Shown: positions 1 through 38,989 of the stretch, one piece after another | How the letters are laid out: each line of letters begins with the position of its first letter | Position numbering within the stretch: position 1 is the first letter of the stretch | NCBI RefSeq assembly: GCF_000247815.1 | Contig: NC_021680.1 | Coordinates: forward strand, 4,120,722-4,184,721 | Origin: Ficedula albicollis | Taxonomy: Eukaryota; Chordata; Aves; Passeriformes; Muscicapidae | DNA length: 64,000 nucleotides | Direction: 5' to 3' | Program-made: the position numbers and the translations under genes | Notes under the pieces: generated by a model | What the model saw: the letters and a program-made list of their open reading frames with translations, nothing else | What the model was told of the DNA's origin: nothing | The model's database searches: none

Positions 1-3000
1 AGCACTTTGACAAAAGCTGCAAACGCAGCCTCTCAAAGGCTGTGAAGCAGGGAAACACTGTTCCCTTTTTGTGAATCCAGCAGGGAAACTGGAGGAATAG
101 GTCAAAGCTTTGGATCACTACAAGGGGCAACTGCTTAACAAGCTGAAGATAATTCCTTTGTCTGTTTCTTGCTTGTCCTCTGCTTGAGGAGCAAGAAAAA
201 CTGTTTTTCTTCCCCGTTCCATTTTGCAGAGGTCCGTGGCAACATGGAAAACTTGAAAGGTGTGATGTTGCTCTTTCCTCTGTAGCTGTGCTAGTTAAAA
301 TGGCAATCTCCAACATTTTGTTGGAGAAAGCTGCTCCTATTCAGAAATCATTGTTTAATGGTGTCATTAGGCCTGTTGTTAGAAGTGGGTATTTACAGGA
401 GGTTGGAGAGCTGTGAGGAAAGCTCACCTCCTGTTGCCTGGATCCAGACACTTCCATTAGATGCTTGGAGGTAAATGGCACCAATGTGCCTTACAAAGGA
501 TTTTCAATTGTTTTTATTTCTCAGCTTTATTTCTTAATTGTTCTGTTACATGCAGCACCCATGGGTTCTTCAATAACAGAAAACATTCACTGGATGGTAT
601 TAAGTTTATAATTATTTCTGTCAACAAAAATTTTATCACCGTGCTGTGGATCAGATGCTGTCTACTCTTCAACTGAAGGGAACTCAGTCTTCTGTGGGCA
701 TCAGGATTATCTTCAGGTTGGGTTTATTTTGTGCAGGGGTTTCAGTTTTTGTTGACAGGCTTCTCTCTGCATGTGTTTTATTGCCTTCATCTCTTCCCTT
801 GAGACCTTTCTGAAGAATGCAGCCCAGAAATCTGCACTTCATGGCCCTGTTCTGGCATAACTGACTGCTCCTTCACAACTGAAACCCCTTCAAAAGGTTT
901 GAACCCCCAGTCCTGATAGAAGAACTGGAAATGACAATTTGCCACACCATCAGTATTCTCACTACCTTATTTGCATCTTTAGCTTCAGCTTCATTAATTG
1001 CTTAATGATTCATCCAGTTACTCATCCGATTCTCTTGTTAATAGCTATGGCAGGCTTTGGTGATATCAAACAGGTTCAATGAACGTATCACGAACAATTA
1101 AGAGCTTTTTGCTTCTCATGTGATGAAAACATCATCTGCCTGTATCACGAACAATTAAGAGCTTTTTGCTTCTCTTATGATGAAAACATCATCTGCCTTA
1201 ATTTTATTGTTACTGCCACTGAGAAACTTGACCATAGGTTTGGAGCAGGACACACTCTGGTGCTTGCTGCAGCTTCATTAATTGCAGTGCTGAAGAATCC
1301 TGGAGTTTGCCACAACTACAGTGTGTTAGTCCTTCTGATCAGCATGGTTTGGTGATCAGTTTTCACCAGTGCCCGCTTTCCACTCGTGATTAAATATAAG
1401 CTTGGTAATGGTTTTAGAGAGGATAATGGAGTCAGGCTATCATCCTACTTTCTCATCCCAGTTCTTTGGATGTGCTTTCTTGGCCTTTACTGATGGATTT
1501 CAGACTATTTTGCTATATTTTTTGAGCATAAATCCAAGGTGAAGAAGGGAAGCAACAGGCCTGATATTGAAGCATAAGGCCTTAGCTTCTTTACTCCAGT
1601 CTTTCTCTGTGGAGCAGCACTGCTTGTAGCAGTGTGTATCTGTGAGGGCTGTTTGTTTTGCAGCACTGGGGCAGTGTTTGCACATGGTGAATCATTGGCA
1701 GGAGTTCTTTTGCAGCAGGTTACTATAGTGATGTCCTGGAGCAGAGGAGCATGAATGTTCCCTCTTTCAGCTGCCCCTTTGTCAGACGTGCCTGCAGATC
1801 TCCTGCCATCTTTGGTGTCAGAACTAGGTGCCTTTCTGATAAGCATCCTGAAACTCTTCAATCTTTGTAGGAGCTGGGCAAATTTATAAGCAGGAGATGA
1901 AAACATATTCTGGCTTGTGAATTAATTTAAATGTGCTCAGTGCATTATAGGAACAAACTACTTAGAGTGTTCCTGGGCCACTTGGCCTCCTGAGTTTTCT
2001 CTGCTGCAGAAAGGCTCTGAATTTTACAGTGAGAATGCTATCAGGAGTTTTTCCTGGACTGGACAAACACACTCTTGCCTCCTTATGCAACCTGTGTGTG
2101 GTTCCTGTAGTTCATTCACAGCAGAACCTCTTTTGTCTCTGTCAAAATGGAGCTTTACTGAGCTGTCTGTCTCAGGATTTGATTGGACATTTGCAGATAA
2201 GAAGATGTTTCCTGGCTTCCAGGGCAGCATCACCTTTCCAGTTGTCTTGAGAATTATGTCACTTGGAACTCCTTTGCTTTCAGGGGTCATTGCTGAGAAC
2301 ATGAAACCTGATGCTGGTGCCCCATTAGAAAGAAATTAATTTGGCTCTATTCCCACAATGCTGTTTTTGTAGCACGAGCAGGTAAAACACAGCAAGTATT
2401 CTGAAATAACTGTGACTCTTGTGGTAGTGTGCAACAGATGTGTGAGAAAAGGGGGTTGCAGAAAGCCATTTTAAGATACTTCTGCTTCCAAATCCTGTGT
2501 TTATTAGTTGGAAATAAAAGGAATATGCCCATTTTCTCCAGTCTTCAGATAGGAGTATACAATAGGAGTGTAACCAGCATTGCAGTTCAGGCTTCTGTTC
2601 AGCAGTTGGCTCCAAAGCCTGCCTGCTCTTTGTTGGTTCTACAGTGTGAACTCCTAACAGACCCCCAGAGTCCTTGCATGTTTGATGGACTCCTCATGTG
2701 CTCTAGTGTGAAAGTTGGTGTGTGACTTCTTCACCTTCCTGCATTCCCCACAAGTCCTGTTCCTGCAGTAGCAATGCTGTGTCCTACTCCTTCCCTCCCA
2801 TGCCAGAGACTTTTTGAAGCCTCATTTTCTCCCTCAGGCACTTCTTCCTCCGCAGAGATTTTGTGCTGTTCCATACTACTTTCCATGCCAAGGTTTTGTT
2901 GGCCTTCCATTCACAGCTTTGTTTTAGCTCTTTGTTTTTCCTGAACCATCTTTGAAGAGGGTGCAGGGATGAGCTGAGGTGACCCAGCTGTTGTTGCATA

Positions 3001-3531
3001 TTGGGTGTACTTGTGGGAATTGTGGCCACATGATGCAAACCCTTGCAGTGAGACAACATGGAAATACTTGTGACTGCAGCCTATATTCAGGTTATATTTC
3101 CCTGAATAAAGCAGTTGTTGCCCTCTCTCTGCCTACTGCTCCTGCTTCAGCCCCCAGCCTTCTTTTTGGAGATTTAAATAAAATATCTCTTTTGTTGAAT
3201 ACTTGTGAGATCTGTTTTTACCTAGACTCACATGTCTGGGATAGTGAATAAGATACTTACCTGGCCTGGTTTGTTGTCTTTTAAAAGGTTTTGAAGTCTT
3301 GTAAGTGGTATCCAACTATCATTATAGTTGTTTTCATGATCAATATTTTTAAAATATTATTGGAGACAGTGTGTTCATAAAAGTCAGATCGTTGGTAATT
3401 ACGGCTGGTTCTGGAAGACATGTGCTGAATGTAATTTGAGTCTTCAAATGTTTTGGGCCATACTTTCAAAAGCCAAATAAAAACTGGCATGCCTCCATTA
3501 ACTTGTCATTCTTTTTGCTTTGTGTCTTCAG
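1..3531 (+). other. MTA1: MTA1 intron (5' end outside window)
   Basis: No coding exon was found here. The MTA1 exon that would encode the end of the SANT domain and the residues just before NKPNPNQ is not present, so it lies upstream of the window. The stretch is AT-rich. The only structure seen is a 57-bp two-copy tandem duplication at 1085-1198. It ends in a pyrimidine tract and AG at 3530-3531. Confidence 0.8.
1085..1198. repeat. Two-copy tandem duplication, 57-bp period
   Basis: The segment starting GTATCACGAACAATTAAGAG at 1085 recurs at 1142 with only two or three differences. It lies in an MTA1 intron and no function is implied. Confidence 0.9.
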
Positions 3532-29955
<26,424 letters not shown>

Positions 29956-30107
29956 CGCCAGAGCCTCTCCTCCAGTACCTACTCCGGTTTCCATGGCTAC
30001 AGCATTCAGCTAACTCTTGAAGAGAGGGAACTTTGGAGGAACTGTTTTGCATCTTTTAAACCCTTAAAAGGAACTCAGCCCTGCTCTGAGCCTCTGACCA
30101 CAGACTG

Positions 30108-30195
30108 CTCTCTCTCTCTCTCTCTCTCGCACTCTCTCCTATCTTTTTTCTTATTTTTTTCCTTTTCTGTTTTTTTCTTTTTTTTTTTTAATTTT
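30108..30195. repeat. CT microsatellite and T-rich tract in 3'UTR
   Basis: About ten CT dinucleotides followed by a pyrimidine-rich stretch with repeated T runs. Confidence 0.85.
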
Positions 30196-31447
30196 TAGTA
30201 GCCTCTTTTCCCTTTTGCTTCTACCCCTTTTGTAGAAGGGGGAGGGAAAGTAAGTTTAACTTATTAAGAGAATGTGGACTAGTACTTTTTAGCTTCGTTT
30301 CCTCTTCTGATGTACGAAGAGCTAGAACCCTTCATTTTGTGACTGAGCTCTTGTTGCAAAGCCATTTTTATGAGGCTGTGTTGTAAGATTTTTCTTTTCT
30401 TTACTGCTTTTTTTTTTTTTTAATTTTTGTGGACGGTGCCATTTTTTAATTTCATTTATATTATTTCTTTTGTAGATAAATTTCCAATCTTTAACTGATA
30501 TTTGAAAATAGGAGCTGAAAGCCAGCCCCGGGTTCAGCCAGTTTTCTTTGGTCCTGTCCCTTCTGTTTTTTGGATCTTTTTGCACAGCCAGTTGTGCTCA
30601 TGCACAAGACAGACCAACTCAGGCTGAGAAAGGAGTGAGCTAAGAACTGAAGAACCTTGCAGAACATTACACTGATGTTGTGTGCAGTGGAGCCAGGCTG
30701 CCAGAGTTAGGTGTCCTTACTCTAGTTGCTCCCTGGGAGATGTGGCCTCCCAGTAACCAGCAGTTTTTTGCGTGCTGCCTTCTCTGTGACATCTGGGATC
30801 CTATGTGCTGTTAGGCCACCAAGAGCCAGCAGTAGGCCCAGCAAAGTGTAATGAATTGCTTTGCTCTGGCTCCAAGAGTCAAGTACACCAATGCCCAGGG
30901 ACATTTTGCTTAGAACTCTGAACCTGTTTGTGCATCAGTGCTTTTGGACACGTTTCCCAGGATGAGACCTGGTTTCTCTTTAATTGCGTTACTTACTGTA
31001 TGTTTCCCATTTTGAAGGGACTTTAAATTACAGCTGAGTTTTCATTTGAACACATTGTGTCTGAATTTAAGTGGTTTTTTCCCCCCCTTGACATTTCTTG
31101 TGTTTGAGGTTTTCTTGCATCTCTTGAACTTCTTACGTATTTGCAAGTCTGTATCATTTCTTTTTCATATGTCTTCTCATGGCAGTGCATTTGCTGGATG
31201 CCCTGCTCGGTTTGGAAAGGATGTAAACTATCATTTGCAACTTGTGCTGATCTGTACATGTACCTGCCTCAAGCAGACACAGCATGTAATAACCCCCAAG
31301 TCATTCCATATGTGTCAGCGGTGAGATGAGCCAAAGTTGTATTTGGGTTATCACAGTCCAACCGTGATTCTGTGCAACTCTGCTAACCCGCCGGGTTAGA
31401 CGGAAAGGAATCCCCACAAAATGAAAACAATTCAGTTAACTTTACTT

Positions 31448-31453
31448 AATAAA
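31448..31453 (+). terminator. MTA1: MTA1 poly(A) signal AATAAA
   Basis: A canonical hexamer 1.5 kb after the stop codon, with T- and GT-rich sequence about 20-40 nt downstream (GAGCTTTTGTG and TTTTTGTCTC). Confidence 0.65.
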
Positions 31454-31635
31454 CCTGGAAAGTGAGCTTTTGTGAAACATCTGCTTTTTGTCTCTTCTGA
31501 ACCAGCTGGGTTCTGCGGCCCTGGGGCACACCGTGCCTTCCATCCCATGCCAGGGCTTGTTCTGCTCTCCAGGGTCCCTGTGCCAGCAGCACCCTTGTAC
31601 AGGGCAAGAGTCACTCGCAGTTTGATTCCTCTCCT

Positions 31636-31785
31636 GTGCAGTTTAAACATTTCCAGCACTTCAGAGGCGTCTCCCTCCCTCCTCCTCCTCAAGCCAGCAG
31701 CAGATGCGTGCAGTTTAAACATTTCCAGCACTTCAGAGGCATCTCCCTCCCTCCTCCTCCTCCTCCTCAAGCCAGCAGCAGATGC
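31636..31785. repeat. Two-copy tandem duplication, 72-bp period
   Basis: GTGCAGTTTAAACATTTCCA begins at 31636 and 31708. The second copy has extra CCT triplets, showing slippage in its CTC-rich part. Confidence 0.9.
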
Positions 31786-32821
31786 AGGGCTGGGCTCTGA
31801 ATGCTCCCTTTGTCCACAGCAGCTCCTGGTCCTGCCTCTGGCATGTGGCAGAAGGACATCCCTGGAGGTCAGCAGCCCAATCTGAGCTCTGTATTGCTCT
31901 GCCCTCTGAGATGGGCTCCGTGTTAGCTCTCATTGCTGCTCAGGAAGGGTAAGATTTACTCGTGCCCTGCCAGGTCTAAGTGTACTGGTGCTACAGGCCA
32001 CTTAAAAGTGGGACAGGACAGCCATTCCTGAAGGATGTGCTACTCAGGAAGGGCACAAAAGCCCTCAGGCTGTGAGCACCACCAGTGACCATTGGCAGTT
32101 TTACTTTGTCACCATCACTCCTGAGGGTTAGCCCTGTGTATGTGAGAAACGCTGGCTGCAGGAGGGTTTTGTAACTCTTCTGTCTGTGAGGGCAAGTGCT
32201 CGTGGATTCCTTCCTGCAGCAAAAGGAAATGTGGACACAGCACTTGGGAAATCTCCATGTGAGATGGCCCCTGCTGTGCCTGGGGTGGCACTAACCTTGT
32301 TGGTGGCACCTCATTAGGTGGCACCGTGTTGTCCAGCTTACCCTGGTTTGGGTGGCACATGGTTACAGCTCTATCTCTCTCATTTGCAGCCCCTTATCCT
32401 AAACATGGGTCCTATAACTAAGGCTACTGTGTCTGTTACCAGTTTGCTTTATGGGTTAATAAGGTGAGGGATTAATGGGTTTTTAACTTCCTTTGGAAGG
32501 CAGGTACATGGATTCAGGGCTATCACACACTAACTGTTTTTGGGGTTACTTTAATAATGGTACTTACTGTAAGGAAATGGCAGCAACACATCACCCATTT
32601 TTTTAGGTCCACCCCCCCAGTTTTCAAAGGATTCAAATCCTCTCTAAATGATATCATACAGTGGCTGGTGTTGCTGATATGCCTATTCTATTTAATATTC
32701 AGAGATAAGGGGAGATTTCCTTGGATAACCACCCTGATTCTTACCTACCCCAGAAAATAGGGATGCTGACCACAGCCTGACCCTGCCCCACAGCTGCTGC
32801 TCTGCTGGGGATTCCAGGGAT

Positions 32822-33258
32822 GGGCAATGGGGATGCTGCTGTGCTGAGGATCCTGGGAGATGGGGATGAGCTGAGGATCCCCAGGGATGGGGATGGGGAT
32901 GAGCTGAGGATCACTGGGGGATGCGGATGGGGATGAGCTGAGGATCCCAGGGGCTGGGGATGGGGGTGGGGATGCTGCTGTTCTGAGGATCCCGGGGGAT
33001 GGGGATGCTGCTGTTCTGAGGATCCCGGGGGATGGGGATGCTGCTGTTCTGAGGATCCCGGGGGATGGGGATGCTGCTGTTCTGAGGATCCCGGGGGATG
33101 GGGATGCTGCTGTTCTGAGGATCCCGGGGGATGGGGATGCTGCTGTTCTGAGGATCCCGGGGGATGGGGATGCTGCTGTTCTGAGTGCTGTTCTGAGGAT
33201 CCTGGGGATGGGGATGCTGCTGTTCTGAGGATCCTGGGGATGGGGAGGGGATGGGGAT
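32822..33258. repeat. Minisatellite, 34-bp unit
   Basis: The clear core (about 32970-33245) has units of GATGCTGCTGTTCTGAGGAT followed by CCCGGGGGATGGGG, period 34. Degenerate related units extend it leftwards, and the last units lose a few bases. Minus-strand frames across it are repeat artefacts. Confidence 0.95.
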
Positions 33259-36112
33259 GAGCTCTCGGTGAGCCCGGCCAGAGGCAGCTCGGCTGCACCG
33301 GGAGCGCAGGAGCCACTTGGGGGTGCCAGCCCTGCGGTTTCCAACAACTTAAAAGCTTTCTTGGAGCAGCTCCAGAGATCGCTCTGGGAATGAGTCCAGG
33401 CGAGCAGAGAGAGCACGTCCTGTGCTGCCCTAACTTTGAAGGACCCTTGCATGTCCTTCAGCAGAGATGCTGGGTTCTGATGTGCAGTGGCAGACTCCAC
33501 TGGCCTGTGTTTGTACCAGCCTGGGAGGAGGGGCTGGAAGATCCCTCCAGCGACCAAGGGAAAATGCTGGCTCTTGGGAAGTGCAGGGAGGGGAGGGTTC
33601 AGGCTCTGACCTCTCCAAGCCCGAGGGTCACTCTCTTACTAAGCCTCTCCTCTGCATTCACATTCCTGTGCTGTTGCTGCAGGATTGCCTTTGGTTATTC
33701 ACCCTCCTGCTCTAGAGCCTTGTCAAAATAGAACAACGCCCATAGAGCTGGGGCAATGTCCCATTTCCCAGTCCCTGCCTCCCCTTGCTTCCCACCTCCT
33801 GAAGAGCCCCTGAGATTGCAGTGGGGAGCAGAGGCTGGAGCTGGCAAGTGCTTGCCCACCCAAAGCAGGCCAGGCCTGTTGGGATGTAATAAGTTTTGCC
33901 ACATGCATTTGGGTATTTTCCCTTAGCTGTGTGTCCCTGGCATCCCGATCCTTTGGTGCCTCTGCCATGCAGAGGTGGGAGCAGATGTGTCACAGGCTCA
34001 GCTGTGATCCCTGCTCACGTGGATGGAGCATGCTGGCCTCCGCTCTCACTGCCATGCTTGCAATTTTACAGGCTCAAAAAGAAGCAGGAAGCTGCTCAGG
34101 AAAGTATTTTAAAAACAAAACAGAAATCCAAACACTCCTAGAATGCTTTATGCCAAAAAGCTTTTGTGACAGATTTTTTTTTTTTTTTAAGTTAACTTTG
34201 GTATTTTGGGGGCTTGTTTTTTTTTACATTGCATTTTACCAGCTCATCAGTAGCAGCTCTCTGTGATCTCTGCTTTTGCTGCTGTAGCATGAAGGCAGTG
34301 CCCTGACTGTAACAGCACTGATGAAACAATGTGAAAAAAAGCAAAGTATGACCAAAACTAACAATTCCAAACCTGGCATTCCTGCTGTGGGAGGAGGGCT
34401 GTAACCAGGACACTATTGGAGAGTTGTAAAGCAAAATACACGCTGAAATTTTCTTTTGAAATGGAAATTTGGAGCCGGTGCCAGCTCTGCTGCGGGCTCT
34501 GGCTCTCAGTGCAAGTGTTACACAAGCCAGACCTTGGGAAGCTGGAGAGGCTCTTTGGGATGGCAGGATTGCATCATGGGGGAGCTGCTTCCCACTGCCA
34601 GGAGGAGGAGGGGGCACTCACCTGCTCACAGGGGACATGGGATGAGTAGGGGCAGGGGAGGTGTGCCAGCCTGGGGGATTTCTGGAACGACCACAGATAA
34701 AATCTGGAAGATCTTGACTGTGAGGAGAAGGAAGGAATTTGACTCATTTGCAGAAACTGGATCCTGAATCTTTTCTGTTTTCCTTAATCCATCAAGAGGG
34801 CACAGACTTAAAAACACCATTAACCCAAATAAGCTTTGGCAGCAGCATTAGAGGGAGAAAGGAAAGATCACTGCAGAAAGGCAAGTTGAGGCATGGCAGC
34901 CCTGGAGCTGGTGAGAGAGGGTTTGTTTGGGGTTTTTCCTGTAAATGTAGTCAGTGCCTTTCAAGGTGAGCGTGCAAGAGCCAGCAGTGACGGGATCTGC
35001 AGAATGTGAAGGTGTCTTGAGTGTGGGTGGTGTTTATGGCCCTTCCCAAGGGAGGAGAACACATCCCTCCTGTCCCTCCTGCCCTCGCTTCCCTCCCTGG
35101 GGACTGACAGGAGGGTTTTGCCCTGCTTGAGCAGCTTTAAAACCTGGTGGAAGGCTCAGTCTCTGACAGTCACGTTTCACCCGTGCAGGAGGGGGAAAGC
35201 TGCCTCAAGAAAAGACACACAGTAAATTCAGATGGGTTGTGGGGCTGGGGCTTGTCTCCACCTCTTCTTCAGCCTGGAAGAAAGTCAGGGCAGGTCAGGG
35301 TTGAAGCACACTTGATTCCTGCCCTGGGCTTTGCAAGTTCATTCACCACATTCCTGGAATGAGAACGAATAACATAAATTCAGCATCTTTCTGCAGACAG
35401 CTTCCTCCCTTCCCTCCTGCAAGGGGACTCTCCACCTGGATCCAGTGCTCTGTGGGATGCTGGCAGTGTCACGGGGAGCAGATTTACAGGTTCTGGCCAG
35501 AGGGTTTCAGCCAAGTTGTGCTCGTTCAGAGATTTTCCATCTGAGGGGGAGCGAGTTTGTTCCCCCTGCCTGTGCTTTGGCTGCCCCCAGGCAGGACAGG
35601 AGGGAGGTGAACGTGGAGAGTGTGTGGATGAGCAGCCAAGCTGGCTTTCCCTGCATCCCAGGAAGATGCCCAAAATGTCTGGTGGGAGCCAAGGCCAAAT
35701 GCATCCTGATGGGTGGGTGCTGCTGAAGGAGAAGATGGTGCTGTGGGGACATTCATGAGGTGCTGGATTATGTGTGTCCAGTCCCTCCCTTCCCCAGGGG
35801 CTCACTGGGAGTGTCCTGGCAGTGCTGTGCATGTGGGGCACAGCCCCATGAAGGCTGGGCAGGCACTGTGCACTTTTCCTGCTGCTGTGCTGGCCCTCAG
35901 AGCCACACTGCACCGTGGCCAGCCCTCTGTGACCTCTGGCCACAGCGTGTCCGGGGGGGGGCCATGGGACTGGGAGGGCTTAATGACCAACTGCCCTGAG
36001 CTGAACTTTGCCACTGGAGCCTGGTCTGAGCACAGCCTGTTCCTTGGGACACCCTTTCTTTCCCTGGAAAACTTGGGGGAGAGTCACTGGTGCCAGCTCT
36101 CCCAGCCCTGGC

Positions 36113-36266
36113 CACTCTCTGCAGTGCAGACATGGGTTTGAGTGTTGTGCTCAGGTCTCTCACGCTGCTTTCCTGCCTTTTTTCGGTTACACTCTCTGCA
36201 GTGCAGACATGGGTTTGAGTGCTGTGCTCAGGTCTCTCACGCTGGTTTCCTGCCTTTTTTCGGTTG
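36113..36266. repeat. Two-copy tandem duplication, 77-bp period
   Basis: CACTCTCTGCAGTGCAGACA begins at 36113 and 36190; the copies differ at a few positions. Confidence 0.9.
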
Positions 36267-36665
36267 CAGCACCAAAAAACGAGTTTTCAGGCACTGCACG
36301 GAGGCATCACGGAGCTCTGCATCCTCGGCATCTGCCGGGGATCCTCAGCGGCCGCAGCCCCTCGGGGACAGCGGGGACATCCATCCCAGATGGCAAGGAC
36401 AAAGGGATATCTGTAAACCCGTTTATCGCAGGCGTGACGGCGCTATCGGCGCTGCCCGATAACGACAGGGGCTGGGATGCCTTTTAAAGGAGAGACAGGA
36501 GCGACAAGTGCCTGGCTGGAGCTGCGGGGCCGGGCAGCTGCTCGGTGGCATGTGCTGCCTGACGAGCCCCAGCCCCTGCCAGCCTGTCCTCTGCTCCTCC
36601 ATCTTCCTGCTAATCCTCCCTAATCCCTGCGCTCGCCTCCGGAGCTGGTGCTGCACAGCAAGGCT

Positions 36666-36796
36666 GGGTACCCGGCAGCGCGGCTGTCCCCTGTGTGTGT
36701 GTGTGCCTGTCCCCCAGCCCAGCCAGCCCCACGGGTACCCGGCAGCGCGGCTGTCCCCTGTGTGCGTGTGCCTGTCCCCCAGCCCAGCCAGCCCCA
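36666..36796. repeat. Two-copy tandem duplication, 67-bp period
   Basis: GGGTACCCGGCAGCGCGGCT begins at 36666 and 36733. The copies differ mainly in the length of an internal GT run. Confidence 0.9.
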
Positions 36797-38095
36797 AGCT
36801 CCTCGTGTCTGGGACACATTTCCCCTGGTCCAGGCAGGGTGCTGCCCTGCTCGCCCTCCCAGGCACCGCACATCCAGGAGGGCTCTGCAGAATAAATGAA
36901 ATAAGGAATAAAGTCTTCTGCCAGGTTTTGTGAAAGGCTCTTTCTCTTCCATCCCATCACAGGGAACGGCTCCCAGCCCGTGAAGGGAAGCCCAACCACT
37001 TTTTTTCCATGAAACTCCTGCCTAATGCAAGGATCTGAGGCAAAACTGGTTTTAGCTGGGGTGGCCTGTGGGCAGCAGCTGTTCTTAACCACCCTGGTTG
37101 TGGGCTGTGTCTGGGACACAGGAGTTTCAGGGGTGAAAAAAGAGAAGAGTGCAGCGTGTCACCCTGGGGTGACCTTGTCACAAGGGACAGAGGGCCCTGG
37201 GCATGTGGCTGCACATGCTGCACCAGCCAAGGGTCTGCAGCCACACAGGGATCACTGATCTCTGGGCACACCAAGCCCACAGAGTTTTGCAGGGGGTTTT
37301 TCCCATAACCTTTTAAATTTTTTTTCCCCACAACCTTTTTTTAATTTTTTCCCACCCCCAGCCTCTCCTTGCCCTGTAACGAATCCAAGGCATCCCAGGT
37401 GCCAGAAAACACGAGAGCAGAGGAAGGCTTTCCAAAAGCCCCAGCTCCCCTTAGGAGCAGCTCTGTCTGGGTCCATGAGTTTCTGTGGTATTTGTATCTG
37501 AATGAAGAAAAAAAGAGCTGAGGAGAGTCGGTGTGGGGAGGGGGGGAGAGGTGAGCCAAAGGAGAGGCAGCCTGAGGGAGTTATTCCTTATTTATTCCTC
37601 ACTTTCCCTTAATCTCCGTGCAGAGCTCTCTGCTTGACCCGCCCCAGGCAGAGGTCCCAGCCTTGCACCTCTGGCTCAGCCCCTGGGCAGGGATGGGGCC
37701 TCCAGTTTCTGATGGAAAATGCATCCTTTGGTGAAAACTATTAATGTGCTGTCTGGGGAGAGGCACAGCGGGCTCAGGGGTGTGCCCCATGTGCCAGCAC
37801 CCCCCTGGCCCCGTGCTGTGCGCCCTGGCTGGCCCTGGCTGTGCTGTCCCCACAAAAACCCCAGGTGCCAGGACATCCCTGCCCTCCGTGCAGGGGCACG
37901 CCGAGCCTAAATCGGGGGAGATTAAGACACGACCAGCTAAAGCCACTTTGCTCCTGAAGCAGCATATCCGCTTGGGATTTAGCGCATTTGCAGGCAGGGA
38001 TTCACACCTTTAGGTGATTTGTCTTAATTCCCCTCAGCCTGTGAGTGTGAAAAGCCCTTGGCCGGCACCTCCCGGGTGCCGGTCCTGCAGAGCCC

Positions 38096-38720
38096 GGGCT
38101 TTTTCCTCTGGCCTCCCCCAACACGGGGAATGCAGCCTCCTCCTTCCTTCTCCTGCCCCAGGGCTGGAACACCAGCTCAGGCTGCCTGATTTGTGTGCGG
38201 GATTTGGACAGGAGACCCTTGTCAGGATGTCCCCTCAGTGCATGAGACGGGAACTGCAGGCGCAGGGATGCTGTGATGGCACCTGCCTGCTGCTGCTGTG
38301 GGGTGTTTTGGGGCTGCAGACACCCCGGGTACCACAGAGAGACCCACGGGAGCTGCTGTAGGGTGTTTTGGGGCTGCAGACACCCCGGGTACCACAGAAG
38401 GACTCACACGGGCTTTTTCCTCTGGCCTCCCCCAACACGGGGAATGCAGCCTCCTCCTTCCTTCTCCTGCCCCAGGGCTGGAACACCAGCTCAGGCTGCC
38501 TCGGAGTGTGCGGGATTTGGACAGGAGACCCTTGTCAGGATGTCCCCTCAGTGCATGAGACGGGAACTGCAGGCGCAGGGATGCTGTGATGGCACCTGCC
38601 TGCTGCTGCTGTGGGGTGTTTTGGGGCTGCAGACACCCCGGGTACCGCAGAGGGACCCACGGGAGCTGCTGTGGCGCTGTGCTGGAGCCTTTCTGGCCTT
38701 CCAGAAATCCACAGCTCCAC
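38096..38720. repeat. Two-copy tandem duplication, 314-bp period
   Basis: GGGCTTTTTCCTCTGGCCTC occurs at 38096 and 38410, followed by about 300 bp of near-identical sequence. Inside copy 1 a smaller segment (GGTGTTTTGGGGCTGCAGAC and onward) is itself duplicated. Confidence 0.92.
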
Positions 38721-38850
38721 AGATGCCCAGCTCCTGCCCTGCCCTGGTGGCTGCAGGCCTGGGTGGGGCACACTGGCTCCAGGGTGGGACTGAGCCCCTC
38801 CCGGGGGCCGTGTGGCCACCTGCCCCCGCGCAGGGACCCCACAAAGCCGC

Positions 38851-38985
38851 ACATTGTTGTGGCAGCAGCTGGCCGGGGAGTGACAGGGATGCCTGCGGGG
38901 CGCACGGGAGATGCAGAACATTGTTGTGTCAGCAGCTGGCCGGGGAGTGACAGGGATGCCTGCGGGGCGCACGGGAGATGCAGAA
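38851..38985. repeat. Two-copy tandem duplication, 67-bp period
   Basis: ACATTGTTGTGGCAGCAGCT at 38851 recurs at 38918 with one mismatch; the rest of the unit matches. Confidence 0.92.
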
Positions 38986-38989
38986 GCCG

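Larger units (their letters stand above)
29956..31470 (+). other. MTA1: MTA1 3' untranslated region
   Basis: It runs from the stop codon to just beyond an AATAAA at 31448-31453. It contains a CT microsatellite (about 30108-30128) and several T-rich stretches (30145-30195, 30403-30425). An earlier cleavage site cannot be excluded. Confidence 0.7.
31475..38980. other. MTA1-CRIP2 intergenic region
   Basis: GC content rises sharply compared with the MTA1 introns. Many chance open frames occur, none with a recognisable family or splice structure. It contains a minisatellite (32822-33258) and tandem duplications at 31636-31785, 36113-36266, 36666-36796, 38096-38720 and 38851-38985. A cluster of AATAAA-like motifs at 36892-36912 has no gene attached that I can see. 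Confidence 0.7.

Noticed and set aside
1..3531. An upstream MTA1 exon in the first 3.5 kb
   Set aside because: I looked for the conserved SANT-end and QVYIPNY-type sequence in all frames by eye and did not find it.
31360..31380. Possible CR1 LINE 3' tail (TGATTCTGTG-like)
   Set aside because: A single short match without the tandem tail or the CR1 body.
32741..33557. Minus-strand frames with Ser/Pro/His repeats
   Set aside because: These are read-through of the 34-bp minisatellite and have no gene structure.
36892..36912. Cluster of AATAAA motifs as a gene 3' end
   Set aside because: No upstream exon or coding sequence could be tied to it on the + strand.
36423..37119. Several overlapping 110-170 codon frames on both strands
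   Set aside because: GC-rich sequence with few stops plus a 67-bp duplication explains them; no domain or splice sites recognised.
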